Positions 8,241-17,261 of a DNA stretch of 38,031 nt are shown one piece after another. Position numbers and translations under genes: made by a program. How positions within the stretch are numbered: position 1 is the stretch's first letter; every line of letters starts with the position of its first letter. Source of the stretch: Aneurinibacillus danicus (GTDB lineage Bacteria > Bacillota > Bacilli > Aneurinibacillales > Aneurinibacillaceae); contig NZ_BJXX01000154.1 of NCBI RefSeq assembly GCF_007991215.1, positions 1 through 38,031 of the forward strand, written 5' to 3'. The notes under the pieces were generated by a model that was given only the letters and a program-made list of their open reading frames with translations, searched no databases and had not been told where the DNA came from.

Positions 8241-8300
8241 GTGAATTTTTTTGAATGAATTTGAATCAATTTGAATGAATTTGAATTTTTTTGATTGATA
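8241..8300 (+). promoter_or_regulatory. Helically phased 10-bp operator array (probable FruR site)
   Basis: Successive 10-mers from 8251 read TTGAATGAAT, TTGAATCAAT, TTGAATGAAT, TTGAATTTTT and TTGATTGATA, preceded by the related GTGAATTTTT. The unit repeats once per helical turn, so all copies face the same side of the DNA. The last copies overlap the -35 box of the fru promoter. DeoR-family regulators such as FruR commonly bind direct repeats near their promoter, and derepression by fructose 1-phosphate is the known mode in this family. Assignment to FruR is inference from position. Confidence 0.65.
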
Positions 8301-8323
8301 AATCTGTTTATTTTGGTTATACT
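8295..8323 (+). promoter_or_regulatory. sigma-A promoter of fruR-fruK-fruA-ptsH-ptsI
   Basis: TTGATA (8295-8300) and TATACT (8318-8323) are separated by 17 bp, with expected transcription start near 8330. The -35 lies inside the phased repeat array, so an operator-bound repressor would occlude RNA polymerase. Confidence 0.75.
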
Positions 8324-8363
8324 CAAGGCAATCATAAAAGAAATGAGAGGAGGGAATAGAAGA

Positions 8364-9110
8364 TTGTTAACTCCAGAGCGTTACCAGATGATTCTCGCGC
8401 TGCTAAAACAAAAACAGGTCGTGAAAATGCAGGAACTGGTAGATGCCACGGGCACCTCGGAGTCAACGATCCGCCGGGATTTAATTCAGCTTGAAAAAGA
8501 AGGTTGCCTGAGACGAATTCATGGAGGAGCGTCTCTGCTGGAAGGAAAACGAAGGGAGCCAAGCATTTTCGAGAAGGCGGAACGCAATATTTCTGAGAAG
8601 CGGCGTATCGCGAAAGCGGCGGCGGCACTGGTCGAAGACGGAGATTCCATCTATTTGGATGCCGGAACCACGACACTGCAGATGATTGAATATCTCGATC
8701 AAACAGACATTACCGTAGTAACGAATGGACTGCATTTAATCGACACGTTGCTCGAGCGCGGGATTGATACCTACCTGCTGGGAGGAAAGATAAAAAATAA
8801 GACCAGAGCGTTCATCGGAAGGGGAGCGCTTGAGAGCCTGCAGACATACCGCTTTGATAAGTGCTTCCTGGGTGTGAACGGCATTCATACAGAATACGGC
8901 TACACAACGCCTGACCCGGAAGAAGCCCTGATTAAAATGACAGCGATTTCATTGTCGCATCAGGTATTCGTCGTGGCCGATCAGACGAAGTTCGGTAATA
9001 TTTCATTTTCTAAGATTGCAGACGTGGAGCAGGCGAGCATCATTACCAACGGACCGGAGACGGAACATATGCGCGAGATTGCAACCCAAACTTTAATAAA
9101 GGTAGTGTGA
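8364..9110 (+). CDS. fruR: FruR, DeoR-family repressor of the fructose operon
   Basis: DeoR/GlpR-type regulator of 248 aa. The start is TTG at 8364, with GAGGAGGG 9 nt upstream; the product begins MLTPERYQMILALL like other FruR proteins. The longer in-frame extension starting at 8295 overlaps the promoter and is unlikely. The N-terminal winged HTH (about residues 18-50) contains TSESTIRRDLIQLEKEGCLRRIHGGA, recognised by the short signature STIRRDL. The C-terminal DeoR sensor domain includes IYLDAGTT and GVNGIHTEYGYTTPD. It heads the operon and probably represses it through the 10-bp repeats just upstream, with fructose 1-phosphate as inducer (known for the family). Confidence 0.9.
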   Translation: MLTPERYQMILALLKQKQVVKMQELVDATGTSESTIRRDLIQLEKEGCLRRIHGGASLLEGKRREPSIFEKAERNISEKRRIAKAAAALVEDGDSIYLDAGTTTLQMIEYLDQTDITVVTNGLHLIDTLLERGIDTYLLGGKIKNKTRAFIGRGALESLQTYRFDKCFLGVNGIHTEYGYTTPDPEEALIKMTAISLSHQVFVVADQTKFGNISFSKIADVEQASIITNGPETEHMREIATQTLIKVV

Positions 9111-9114
9111 GGAC

Positions 9115-10026
9115 GTGATTTATACTGTTACGCTAAACCCTTCAATTGACTACTTTGTAGAGCTTGAACGGTTTACCGTCGGAAAAACCAACCGGATTTC
9201 CCGCGAAGCCAAGCAACCAGGCGGAAAAGGCATCAACGTATCGCGTGTGCTGCAGAGATTAGGCGCGGACAATCAGGCGTTTGGATTTATTGGCGGTTTT
9301 ACCGGAGCGTATATTCAAGACACGCTGAGGAAAGAAAATATTTCAACGGACTTCATTCCGGTGGCAGGCGATACCCGTATCAATATTAAGCTACGGGTAG
9401 ATAAGGAAACGGAAATCAACGGCCTCGGACCAAAGGTTGATGAGGAGGAAATCCGGCTTCTTTTCACCAAGCTGGATGGTTTGGCTGCAGGCGATGTACT
9501 TGTATTATCAGGAAGCGTTCCGGGATCATTGCCTGCGGATTTCTATGCCCGTATTGCTGAGCGTCTCAAAGAACGCGGGGTACGGATTATCGTAGATGCG
9601 ACCCGGGACTTTCTGTTGCCTGTATTGCCGTACCAACCGTTTCTCATTAAGCCAAACCAGGACGAGTTGGGTGAGATGTTCGGCAAGACCATACAATCGG
9701 CCGAAGAAGCCGTACCGTATGGAAAAAAGCTGGTGGACATGGGGGCCGAGAACGTGATCGTATCCATGGGAGGAGCGGGCGCGCTTTTTTTCAACCGCAA
9801 GCATGTCCTGTACGCCAGTGCGCCAAAAGGAGAGCTTAAGAATTCGGTCGGCGCCGGCGATTCGGTCGTGGCAGGATTTTTGGCTGCATATTTGCGAGAG
9901 GCGGATGCAAAAGGAGCGTTCCGCTATGCGGTAGCAGCGGGCAGCGCAACCGCTTTTTCTGACGGTTTCTGCACCGGACCGATGATTGATAAACTGCTTG
10001 AACAGGTTCATATTACGCAACTATGA
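9115..10026 (+). CDS. fruK: FruK, 1-phosphofructokinase
   Basis: Converts fructose 1-phosphate to fructose 1,6-bisphosphate with ATP. PfkB/ribokinase family, 303 aa. The N-terminal TVTLNPSIDYFVEL and GGKGINVSRVL match the substrate-binding region. The C-terminal VGAGDSVVAGFLAAY holds the catalytic Asp and anion hole. The GTG start at 9115 lies 4 nt after the fruR stop and overlaps its translation signals. The next gene, fruA, supplies the substrate by PTS uptake. Confidence 0.94.
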   Translation: MIYTVTLNPSIDYFVELERFTVGKTNRISREAKQPGGKGINVSRVLQRLGADNQAFGFIGGFTGAYIQDTLRKENISTDFIPVAGDTRINIKLRVDKETEINGLGPKVDEEEIRLLFTKLDGLAAGDVLVLSGSVPGSLPADFYARIAERLKERGVRIIVDATRDFLLPVLPYQPFLIKPNQDELGEMFGKTIQSAEEAVPYGKKLVDMGAENVIVSMGGAGALFFNRKHVLYASAPKGELKNSVGAGDSVVAGFLAAYLREADAKGAFRYAVAAGSATAFSDGFCTGPMIDKLLEQVHITQL

Positions 10027-10038
10027 GGGGGGAGAAAG

Positions 10039-11955
10039 ATGAGAATTACGGAACTTCTAAGAAAAGATACCGTTATATTGGATTTGACCGCTTCTTCAAA
10101 GAAGCAGGTCATTGACGAATTATGCGCAAAGCTGGACGAGGCCGGAAGATTGAATGATCTTGCTGAATTTAAAGCGGCTATTTTACGGCGTGAAGAACAG
10201 AGCACGACCGGTATTGGGGAAGGCATTGCGATTCCGCACGCCAAAACGTCAGCGGTTAAAACGCCTGCTATTGCTTTCGGCCGTGCAGTAGAGGGGATTG
10301 ATTATGAGGCGCTGGATGGACAGCCCAGCAAGCTTTTCTTCATGATTGCCGCCAGTGAAGGGGCGAACAACGAGCATCTTGAAACCCTTGCCCGCCTGTC
10401 TTCGCTGTTAATGGATACAGCCGTTCGGGAGAAATTGCTTGAAGCACCGACCGAAGAAGACGTGCTGCGCGTTATCGATGAGAAAGAAAGGGAGCTTGCC
10501 GGTGAGGAACCGGATGTTTCCGAAAAAAAACAGGAAGTGGACAGAGAACCGCAGGAAGCAACCGAAGCGTCTCCGCTGGGAAAGGTCCTGGCTGTGACGG
10601 CTTGTCCTACCGGCATTGCCCATACGTATATGGCCGCCGACGCATTGAAAGCGAAAGCGGAGGAGATGGGGATTCCGTTCAAGGTAGAAACGAACGGCTC
10701 CGGCGGCGTCAAAAACAGGTTAACCAGGCAGGACATTGAAAACGCTACAGCCATTATCGTAGCGGCGGATAGACAGGTGGAGATGGAACGCTTTGCCGGA
10801 AAACATGTGATTCAAGTTCCGGTAGCGGAAGGAATCCGCCGACCGAAGGAGTTGCTGGAGCAGGCGGTCAAGCAGGATGCGCCGGTGTACCGGGGCGGCG
10901 GGTCCGCAGAAAATCGGCCAGGTGTGCCGCGGCAGGAGCGAACGGGATTTTATAAGCACTTGATGAGCGGGGTTTCAAATATGCTGCCGTTCGTCGTGGG
11001 CGGCGGGATTTTGATTGCGATTTCTTTCCTGTTCGGAATTCATGCAGCGGACCCCAATGATCCCTCGTATAATCCGATAGCGGGTGTGCTCGCAGAAATC
11101 GGTGGGAAAAACGCCTTTGCTTTGATGATTCCCGTGCTGGCGGCGTTTATCGCAATGAGCATCGCCGACCGGCCCGGTTTTGCTCCCGGTATGGTAGGCG
11201 GACTTATGGCGGCTACGGGAGGGGCGGGTTTTCTCGGCGGACTCATTGCCGGGTTTCTGGCCGGCTATCTTGTGGTCGGACTGAAAAAAGCGTTTGCCGG
11301 GTTACCGCACGCACTTGACGGCATCAAATCGGTGCTCTTGTATCCGCTGTTTGGTATTTTGCTGACCGGACTTGTGATGATATATATCGTCATCGATCCG
11401 GTAAAAGCTGTGAATGAAGGCTTAACAGCATGGCTGTCCGGAATGGGAACGGCCAACCTGGTTGTACTGGGTCTGATTCTGGGCGGTATGATGGCGATTG
11501 ATATGGGCGGTCCGATTAATAAAGCGGCCTTTACGTTCGGCATTGCCATGATTGATGCCGGCAATTATGCGCCGCACGCGGCCATCATGGCCGGCGGCAT
11601 GACCCCGCCGCTCGGACTGGCGCTTGCAACGACCTTCTTTAAGAACCGTTTTACAAGAGCGGAACGTGATGCGGGAAAAACATGCTATATCATGGGGCTT
11701 TCGTTTATTACGGAGGGAGCCATTCCGTTCGCGGCAGCGGATCCGGTGCGGGTCATTCCTTCCCTTATCGCCGGATCGGCGGTTGCCGGGGCGCTTGCCA
11801 TGATATTCGGCATCGGTCTGCCCGCGCCGCATGGCGGCATTTTCGTCATTCCGGTTGTAACGGGCAGCGCACTGCTCTATCTGCTTGCCATTATCGCCGG
11901 GGCTGTCGTAACGGCTCTGCTGGTAGGATTGTTGAAAAAACCTGTGAAAGAATAA
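10039..11955 (+). CDS. fruA: FruA, fructose PTS EIIABC
   Basis: Membrane permease that imports fructose and releases fructose 1-phosphate in the cytoplasm. Domain order is EIIA-EIIB-EIIC in 638 aa. EIIA has phospho-His67 ([12 protein letters not shown]). A charged linker spans about 148-180. EIIB has phospho-Cys189 ([16 protein letters not shown]). EIIC (about 310-638) carries many hydrophobic segments and ends with short charged residues. The ribosome site GGGGGGAGAAAG is strong. All phosphorylation residues are present, so it should be functional. It sits 12 bp after fruK and 19 bp before ptsH. Confidence 0.95.
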   Translation: MRITELLRKDTVILDLTASSKKQVIDELCAKLDEAGRLNDLAEFKAAILRREEQSTTGIGEGIAIPHAKTSAVKTPAIAFGRAVEGIDYEALDGQPSKLFFMIAASEGANNEHLETLARLSSLLMDTAVREKLLEAPTEEDVLRVIDEKERELAGEEPDVSEKKQEVDREPQEATEASPLGKVLAVTACPTGIAHTYMAADALKAKAEEMGIPFKVETNGSGGVKNRLTRQDIENATAIIVAADRQVEMERFAGKHVIQVPVAEGIRRPKELLEQAVKQDAPVYRGGGSAENRPGVPRQERTGFYKHLMSGVSNMLPFVVGGGILIAISFLFGIHAADPNDPSYNPIAGVLAEIGGKNAFALMIPVLAAFIAMSIADRPGFAPGMVGGLMAATGGAGFLGGLIAGFLAGYLVVGLKKAFAGLPHALDGIKSVLLYPLFGILLTGLVMIYIVIDPVKAVNEGLTAWLSGMGTANLVVLGLILGGMMAIDMGGPINKAAFTFGIAMIDAGNYAPHAAIMAGGMTPPLGLALATTFFKNRFTRAERDAGKTCYIMGLSFITEGAIPFAAADPVRVIPSLIAGSAVAGALAMIFGIGLPAPHGGIFVIPVVTGSALLYLLAIIAGAVVTALLVGLLKKPVKE

Positions 11956-11974
11956 AAGAAAGGAAGATGTAATC

Positions 11975-12241
11975 ATGACAGAAAAAACATTTCAAATCGT
12001 AAGCGAATCCGGACTCCATGCCCGTCCTGCGACGGCACTCGTTCAGGCGGCCACCCGCTTCTCTTCTGAAATCACGCTGGAATACAACGGCAAAAAGGTA
12101 AACCTCAAATCCATTATGGGCGTTATGTCGCTGGCGGTTGGCAAAGGAGCCACAATCAAAATTACGGCGGAGGGCCAGGACGAAAGCGAAGCCATTGCAA
12201 AAATCGAAGAGGTTATGAAAAGCCAGGGGCTGGGCGCGTAA
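11975..12241 (+). CDS. ptsH: HPr phosphocarrier protein
   Basis: General PTS phosphocarrier, 88 aa. The catalytic His15 is in [12 protein letters not shown] and the regulatory Ser46, the HPr kinase target in Firmicutes, is in [11 protein letters not shown]. Both residues support a role in sugar uptake and in CcpA-dependent carbon catabolite control. The stop codon overlaps the ptsI start by one base (TAATG). In many Bacillales ptsHI lies next to the glucose permease; here it is downstream of fruA. Confidence 0.96.
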   Translation: MTEKTFQIVSESGLHARPATALVQAATRFSSEITLEYNGKKVNLKSIMGVMSLAVGKGATIKITAEGQDESEAIAKIEEVMKSQGLGA

Positions 12242-13974
12242 TGACACGGATTGTGGAAGGAATTGCCGCTTCCGCAGGCATCGCCATCGCCAAAGCCTTT
12301 ATTCTTAAAGTTCCTGACTTTGCCATCGAGAAGCGAAACGTAGAGAATGGAGAGCAGGAAGCGGATCGTCTTATAGCTGCTCTTGAGAAGACAAAGCGGG
12401 AGCTCGAAGCGATTAAAAAGCAAGCACAGGCGGAATTGGGGGAAGATAAAGCAAACATTTTTGCTGCCCATCTTCTCGTGCTGGAAGACCCCGAATTTAT
12501 CGGGCCGATTCAGGACAAAATCCGCAATGAGCATGTGAACGCCGAGTACGCGGTTCGGGAAACTGCCGATATGTTTATCGCCTTATTTGAACAGATGGAC
12601 AATGAATATATGAAAGAGCGGGCGGCCGATATCCGCGATGTGACGCGGCGCATTCTGGCCCGCCTGCTGGGAGTTACGCTTGCGGATGTGCGTACGATTG
12701 CCGAAGAAGTCATTATCGTAGCGGAGGATCTAACCCCGTCTGACACGGCTCAATTGGATCGTCGCTATGTTAAGGGCTTCACGACGGACATTGGGGGCCG
12801 GACCTCGCATTCGGCGATTATGGCCCGTTCTCTGGAAATTCCGGCCGTCGTAGGAACCAAACACGCGACCGAAATGATTGAGCAGGATAGCTGGATTATC
12901 ATAGACGGTATGGAAGGAAAAGTCCTTATCCATCCGACCGAGCAGGAAATTCAGGAGTATAAAGAAAGACAGGCGGGATATGAAGCGCAGCGTGCCGGGT
13001 GGGCAAAACTTGCGCACGAAGCTACGGTTACAAAAGACGGAGCGCATATCGAAGTGGCCGCCAATATCGGCACACCGGATGATATTGCAAGCGTACTGAG
13101 CAACGGAGCCGAAGGCGTCGGATTATATCGGACAGAATTTTTATATATGGGACGTGATCAACTGCCTACGGAAGAGGAGCAGGTTGACGCATACAAGACA
13201 GTGCTCGAGCGAATGGAAGGCAAGCCGGTGGTCATTCGCACCCTGGATATCGGGGGCGATAAGGAGCTGTCCTATTTATCGCTGCCAAAAGAGCTGAATC
13301 CGTTTCTTGGCCTGCGTGCCATCCGTCTCTGTCTTGATATGGAAGAGGTATTCCGCACCCAGCTCCGCGCGCTGCTTAAAGCGAGCCCATTCGGAAACTT
13401 GAAAATTATGTTTCCTATGATTGCTACATTGGACGAGTTCAGACAAGCGAAACGCTTGCTTCTCAGCGAAAAAGAAAAGCTGGAAGCGGAAGGCGTGACG
13501 GTGTCTTCCGATCTTGAAGTCGGCATTATGGTGGAAATTCCGGCTGCGGCGCTGTTGGCTGATGTGCTGGCCAAGGAGGTCGACTTCTTCAGCATCGGCA
13601 CAAACGATTTAATTCAATATACGATGGCGGCCGACCGCATGAATGAAAAAGTCGCGCACTTGTATCAACCGTATCATCCGGCCATTCTTCGCCTTGTAAA
13701 TATGGTGGTACAGGCCGCGCACAAAGAAGGAAAATGGGTCGGTATGTGCGGCGAGATGGCCGGCGAGCCGGCGGCCATTCCGCTGCTGCTCGGACTCGGG
13801 CTTGATGAGCTCAGCATGAGCGCTTCCTCGATTCTTCCGGCGAGGAGCCGGCTGAAGCAGCTCTCAAAAACAGAGGCGCGTGCTCATGCGGAAAAAGCAA
13901 TGAAAATGGAATCAGCGGAGGAAGTATTCCGATATGTAAGCGAGACGTTTCGCACACTGGAGACGATGAAATAA
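12241..13974 (+). CDS. ptsI: Enzyme I of the PTS (phosphoenolpyruvate-protein phosphotransferase)
   Basis: Transfers phosphate from PEP to HPr. At 577 aa it is full length. The phospho-histidine is His190 in [21 protein letters not shown]. The PEP-binding TIM-barrel part includes [24 protein letters not shown] and the active-site cysteine in VGMCGEMAG. It starts immediately after ptsH with a 1-base overlap, implying coupled translation. It is the last gene of the fru-pts transcription unit; a hairpin follows. Confidence 0.96.
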   Translation: MTRIVEGIAASAGIAIAKAFILKVPDFAIEKRNVENGEQEADRLIAALEKTKRELEAIKKQAQAELGEDKANIFAAHLLVLEDPEFIGPIQDKIRNEHVNAEYAVRETADMFIALFEQMDNEYMKERAADIRDVTRRILARLLGVTLADVRTIAEEVIIVAEDLTPSDTAQLDRRYVKGFTTDIGGRTSHSAIMARSLEIPAVVGTKHATEMIEQDSWIIIDGMEGKVLIHPTEQEIQEYKERQAGYEAQRAGWAKLAHEATVTKDGAHIEVAANIGTPDDIASVLSNGAEGVGLYRTEFLYMGRDQLPTEEEQVDAYKTVLERMEGKPVVIRTLDIGGDKELSYLSLPKELNPFLGLRAIRLCLDMEEVFRTQLRALLKASPFGNLKIMFPMIATLDEFRQAKRLLLSEKEKLEAEGVTVSSDLEVGIMVEIPAAALLADVLAKEVDFFSIGTNDLIQYTMAADRMNEKVAHLYQPYHPAILRLVNMVVQAAHKEGKWVGMCGEMAGEPAAIPLLLGLGLDELSMSASSILPARSRLKQLSKTEARAHAEKAMKMESAEEVFRYVSETFRTLETMK

Positions 13975-14005
13975 GAAACGGAATAAGGGAATGATTTCAA
14001 TGGGG

Positions 14006-14028
14006 AAAAAGGCGAACTCCTTTTTCTT
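14006..14028 (+). terminator. Weak intrinsic terminator after ptsI
   Basis: AAAAAGG (14006-14012) pairs with CCTTTTT (14019-14025) around a 6-nt loop, and the pairing strand supplies the T-run. A TATAAT at 14089-14094 further on may be the -10 of the next gene, but no convincing -35 accompanies it. Confidence 0.5.
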
Positions 14029-14127
14029 CCTCCAAAGCTGTTTTGACAGAAAACATACCTGGTCGCCCTTTTCTCTTTTCTTCATATATATAATGTAATA
14101 CAACCGGAGAACAGGAGAGGGTTTGGT

Positions 14128-15051
14128 ATGGCCATTAAACCGCCGATGTTGAGGCCAGGAGATACGATTGGCATTGTTACCCTGGGCAGCCCGCTGGCCA
14201 GGGAAATCATTGATGCCAGAATTGCGGTGCTGCGCAGCATGGGATTTAATGTGATTCTGGGCCAGTATGTATATGCCGCCAATGGATTTCTTGCGGGAAC
14301 GGATCAGCAAAGGGCCGCTGATCTCATGAGCATGTTTACGAATCCGGCCGTTAAGATGATACTGCCGACGAGAGGTGGGGTGGGTGTGGCGGGCATTCTT
14401 CCCTACCTCGATTATGGGGTTATCGCCAGAAATCCCAAGATTGTAACGGGATACAGCGATATTACGATCCTGTTGAATATGTTATATTTTCAATCAGACC
14501 TTATCACATTTCAGAGTCTGCTGCTCATTGATTTCAGGCCGGAAACGCCGCCGTATAACTTTAACCAATTCTTCACCGCCACTTCCACGCTGACTGCACC
14601 CCGGGTGATTCAAAACCCGCCGGGCATTCCGCTGGTAAGCAGAATTGCGGGCAATGTCACGGGACCCATTATAGGAGGAAATCTAACTTCACTGGCGGAT
14701 ACACTGGGGACACCCTATGAAATTGATACCCGCGGGAAGATTCTGGTCTTAGAGGAGACACACGAGCCGATTAATACTGTATACCGGTACATAAATCATT
14801 TAAAGCTGGCGGGAAAATTTAACGATTGTCTCGGTATCATAATGGGCGAGTGCACCGGATGTGAGCCGGCATACGGGAAAACCTACGAGGATCTGATTAA
14901 CGACATAATTGTGCCGCTCGGCAAACCTTTGATGACCAACCTGACGACGGCGCATGGCCTGTTTAAAGCCGCCATTCCGATCGGTGCCACGGTAAATTTA
15001 AATACAGTGAATAATACCCTGACTGTATTGGAAGCCTCGGTGAGTGTGTAA
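14128..15051 (+). CDS. S66-family LD-carboxypeptidase-like protein
   Basis: Serine peptidase of the LdcA/MccF clan, 307 aa, with no signal peptide, so cytoplasmic. Such enzymes release the terminal D-Ala of recycled muropeptides, or inactivate microcin-C-like peptides (MccF). The N terminus PPMLRPGDTIGIVTLGSP is characteristic. The probable triad is Ser110 in VTGYSDIT, Glu209/Glu210 in LVLEETHEP, and His276 in TTAHGLFKAAIPIGA. TRGGVGVAGILPYLDY (about 81-96) matches the usual glycine-rich loop, with Val in place of the common Tyr. The start ATG at 14128 follows AGGAGAGGG. It appears monocistronic. Choosing between LdcA- and MccF-like function is not possible from sequence alone. Confidence 0.85.
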   Translation: MAIKPPMLRPGDTIGIVTLGSPLAREIIDARIAVLRSMGFNVILGQYVYAANGFLAGTDQQRAADLMSMFTNPAVKMILPTRGGVGVAGILPYLDYGVIARNPKIVTGYSDITILLNMLYFQSDLITFQSLLLIDFRPETPPYNFNQFFTATSTLTAPRVIQNPPGIPLVSRIAGNVTGPIIGGNLTSLADTLGTPYEIDTRGKILVLEETHEPINTVYRYINHLKLAGKFNDCLGIIMGECTGCEPAYGKTYEDLINDIIVPLGKPLMTNLTTAHGLFKAAIPIGATVNLNTVNNTLTVLEASVSV

Positions 15052-15124
15052 GTACTTTGATGTTCGTATTCTCTTCTTAAGAACCATAGAATTTCAAATA
15101 TTGATACCGCTCATCAGTATAAAA

Positions 15125-15141
15125 TTAGTACCAGGTAATAA
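15125..15141 (+). promoter_or_regulatory. FapR-like operator upstream of fabH
   Basis: TTAGTACC-A-GGTAATAA is a 17-bp inverted repeat with a single mismatch between arms. It closely matches the operator of FapR, the malonyl-CoA-responsive repressor of fatty-acid genes in Bacillus. It ends 10 bp before an extended -10 box (TGATATAAT, 15149-15157), so it covers the -35 region of the fabH promoter. Confidence 0.75.
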
Positions 15142-15148
15142 TGATTGG

Positions 15149-15157
15149 TGATATAAT
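15149..15157 (+). promoter_or_regulatory. Extended -10 promoter of fabH
   Basis: TGATATAAT fits the TGnTATAAT extended -10 consensus. No clear -35 hexamer is seen; that region is occupied by the FapR-like box. Expected start of transcription is near 15164, giving a short leader before the AAGGAGGTG ribosome site. Confidence 0.6.
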
Positions 15158-15185
15158 CAAGTAATCATAGACAAGGAGGTGTGTT

Positions 15186-16178
15186 ATGTTAAAAGCAAAA
15201 ATTACAGCGATCGGTACGTATGTGCCCGAGCGGATCTTCACGAATTCAGAATTTGCAGCAATGCTTGAAACGGATGATGAATGGATCCGCAGCCGAACCG
15301 GCATTCGCGAAAGACGATTCGCGCGTCCCGATGAATTTACAAGCGACTTATGCGTATCCGCTGTCGAGAATTTACTTAAAAGATACGACGTGTCAATACA
15401 GGACGTTGATTTCATTCTCGTCGCGACGTCAACGCCCGATTATGCTTTTCCGAATACGGCCAGCCAGGTACAGGCCCGCCTGGGAATCGAAGGAGCCGGC
15501 GCGCTTGACGTAAATGCCGCATGTGCCGGATTTGTATATGGATTGCAAGTCGCCTGTGGAATGGTTGCCTCTGGAATGCACAGGAAGGTACTTCTCATCG
15601 GGGCTGAAACGATGTCCAAATCTATTGATTACACCGATCGGACCACATGCATCCTGTTCGGAGACGGAGCGGGGGCCATGCTTATAGAATACAGTGAAGA
15701 ACCTGGGTTTCTGGCATCTTATATGACATCCAAAGGAGAAGGTGGCGTTCACTTATACCGGACAGGCGGCTTATCTAAACAGATGAACGGTCAGGAGCTT
15801 AAAGACACACAATGTATTGTGCAAAACGGGCGCGAGGTGTATAAATGGGCGGTGAGTACCGTTCCGCCGGGAATGAAAATATTGGCGGATCAAGGAGGGC
15901 TTACCCTTGCCGATATCGACTGGTTCATTCCCCATAGCGCCAACCTGAGAATGATTGAATCCATATGTGAAAAAAGCGGGTTTCCGTTAGAGAAAACCTT
16001 ATGGAGCGTGGAGTATTTCGGGAACACATCAACGGCTTCGATTCCGCTGGCGCTGGGGGAAGCCGTAGAGAAAGGAAGAATAAAAGCAGGGGATAAGATT
16101 CTGCTCTATGGATTTGGAGGAGGCCTGGTGCAAGCCGGTATGATCGTTACATGGAATGTACAGGAGGAGCCTAAATAG
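15186..16178 (+). CDS. fabH: Beta-ketoacyl-ACP synthase III
   Basis: Starts fatty-acid synthesis by condensing acyl-CoA with malonyl-ACP. The protein is 330 aa. The catalytic triad is Cys113 (NAACAGFVYG), His250 (IPHSANLRMIES) and Asn280 (YFGNTSTASIPLAL). The N-terminal DDEWIRSRTGIRERR is typical. It stands alone, away from a fab operon, similar to the second FabH (FabHB/YhfB) of Bacillus subtilis, which favours branched primers; that parallel is inference. A FapR-like operator sits in its promoter, tying it to the malonyl-CoA regulon. The AAGGAGGTG ribosome site is near ideal. Confidence 0.94.
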   Translation: MLKAKITAIGTYVPERIFTNSEFAAMLETDDEWIRSRTGIRERRFARPDEFTSDLCVSAVENLLKRYDVSIQDVDFILVATSTPDYAFPNTASQVQARLGIEGAGALDVNAACAGFVYGLQVACGMVASGMHRKVLLIGAETMSKSIDYTDRTTCILFGDGAGAMLIEYSEEPGFLASYMTSKGEGGVHLYRTGGLSKQMNGQELKDTQCIVQNGREVYKWAVSTVPPGMKILADQGGLTLADIDWFIPHSANLRMIESICEKSGFPLEKTLWSVEYFGNTSTASIPLALGEAVEKGRIKAGDKILLYGFGGGLVQAGMIVTWNVQEEPK

Positions 16179-16228
16179 GTTCGTGAAAAATAATGACATC
16201 TGCTGCTGACCTCCTGCCATTTTGACGG

Positions 16229-16268
16229 CAGAACATAAGCCTGGCTTTCTTGCCAGGCTTATGTTCTG
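16229..16268. terminator. 17-bp perfect hairpin downstream of fabH
   Basis: CAGAACATAAGCCTGGC (16229-16245) pairs perfectly with 16252-16268 around a TTTCTT loop. There is no T-run, so it is not a textbook terminator. It may protect the 3' end or be part of the intergenic repeat that follows. Confidence 0.5.
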
Positions 16269-16270
16269 GT

Positions 16271-16351
16271 CTGACCGAAAGGCGCAAAGCGGCCGCTTGT
16301 CTTCTGTAAGGAAAAAGGACGGGCAAAAATGCCCGCGCGTTTTTCTTGCTC
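16271..16351. repeat. Intergenic repeat, copy A, with bidirectional terminator
   Basis: This shares a core with 19427-19506: CAAAGCGGCCGCTTGTC (16285-16301), then TCTGT, a GGA/AAAGGACG stretch and a GC-rich hairpin. The core centre AAGCGGCCGCTT is a perfect palindrome. The distal hairpin here is CGGGCA-AAAA-TGCCCG (16320-16335), flanked by A5 and T5 runs, so it can terminate both fabH (plus) and the sda operon (minus). Both copies lie between convergent genes. Confidence 0.7.
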
Positions 16352-16357
16352 ATGCGT

Positions 16358-17233
16358 TTATTCCCCAAAAATCCGCCGCTCCAGCTCGCGTCCTGTTGGT
16401 GTCGCAGCCAATCCGCCCAGGGCGGTTTCTTTCAGGGTATTCGGCATGGCGCAGCCGATGCGGTACATAGCGTCAATGACTTCATCCGTCGGAATTGCGC
16501 TTTTTATCCCTGCAAGGGCCATATCGGCGGCGACCATGGCATTGGCGGCTCCCATTGCGTTTCTTTTCACGCAGGGAACCTCCACCAGTCCGGCTACAGG
16601 ATCACAGACGAGTCCCAGCATATTTTTCAGTGCAATGGCTACAGCCTGGGAAGATTGCTCCGCCGACCCACCGGCCATCTCTACAATGGCGGCCGCCGCC
16701 ATGGCGGTAGCCGAACCGACCTCGGCCTGACACCCGCCTGCCGCGCCTGAAATAAATGCATTGTTTGCGATAACAAAACCGATGGCTCCCGCCGTAAACA
16801 GGTAATTTACCATCTGGTCATGGCTGGCATTAAGCTTTGGCGCCACGGCAAACAGCGTACCCGGAACGATGCCGCAGGCACCGGCAGTCGGTGTCGCGCA
16901 GATGGTGCCCATTTTGGCGTTGACTTCGTTCGTGGCAACCGATTTGCTGACCGCATCCAGCAGGAGCCTCCCGGACAGCGGTTCCCTTTCTTTGAGATAC
17001 GTTTGCAAAAGAACCGCATCGCCTCCCGTCAATCCGCTGCGGGAGCGGGCGGGTTCAGCAATGCCACGTCTTACCGCTTCTTCCATAATATCCAGATTCC
17101 GTGTCATCATTTTTATGATTTCCTGCCGGCTTTTACCGGATACTTCGCTTTCGACATCAATCATAATTTGAGAGATCGGCTTATTTTCTTTAGCGGAGAG
17201 CTCAACGAGTTCCGCAATTGTGCGAAAGGCCAT
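16358..17233 (-). CDS. sdaAA: L-serine dehydratase, iron-sulfur dependent, alpha subunit
   Basis: Catalytic subunit that deaminates L-serine to pyruvate and ammonia using a [4Fe-4S] cluster. It is 291 aa, the usual size for the two-subunit Firmicute enzyme. Candidate cluster cysteines occur in TICATPTAGACGIVPG and in LGLVCDPVAGLVEVPCVKRN. It is the last gene of a minus-strand operon, 28 bp after sdaAB. Transcription probably stops at the hairpin in repeat copy A. Confidence 0.94.
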   Translation of the reverse strand: MAFRTIAELVELSAKENKPISQIMIDVESEVSGKSRQEIIKMMTRNLDIMEEAVRRGIAEPARSRSGLTGGDAVLLQTYLKEREPLSGRLLLDAVSKSVATNEVNAKMGTICATPTAGACGIVPGTLFAVAPKLNASHDQMVNYLFTAGAIGFVIANNAFISGAAGGCQAEVGSATAMAAAAIVEMAGGSAEQSSQAVAIALKNMLGLVCDPVAGLVEVPCVKRNAMGAANAMVAADMALAGIKSAIPTDEVIDAMYRIGCAMPNTLKETALGGLAATPTGRELERRIFGE

Positions 17234-17261
17234 TGTTCATCACTTCCTTATGTCATTGTTC

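Noticed and set aside
8241-8300. CRISPR-like short tandem repeats
   Set aside because: The 10-bp units are contiguous with no spacers and sit on a promoter; an operator explains them. No CRISPR array is visible anywhere in the window.
8295-8363. N-terminal extension of FruR to 8295
   Set aside because: The extension overlaps the promoter boxes. TTG 8364 has the ribosome site and gives the usual MLTPERYQ start.
11422-11976. 184-aa open frame antisense to the end of fruA
   Set aside because: A shadow of codon bias on the opposite strand; Arg/His/Asn-rich without a recognisable fold.
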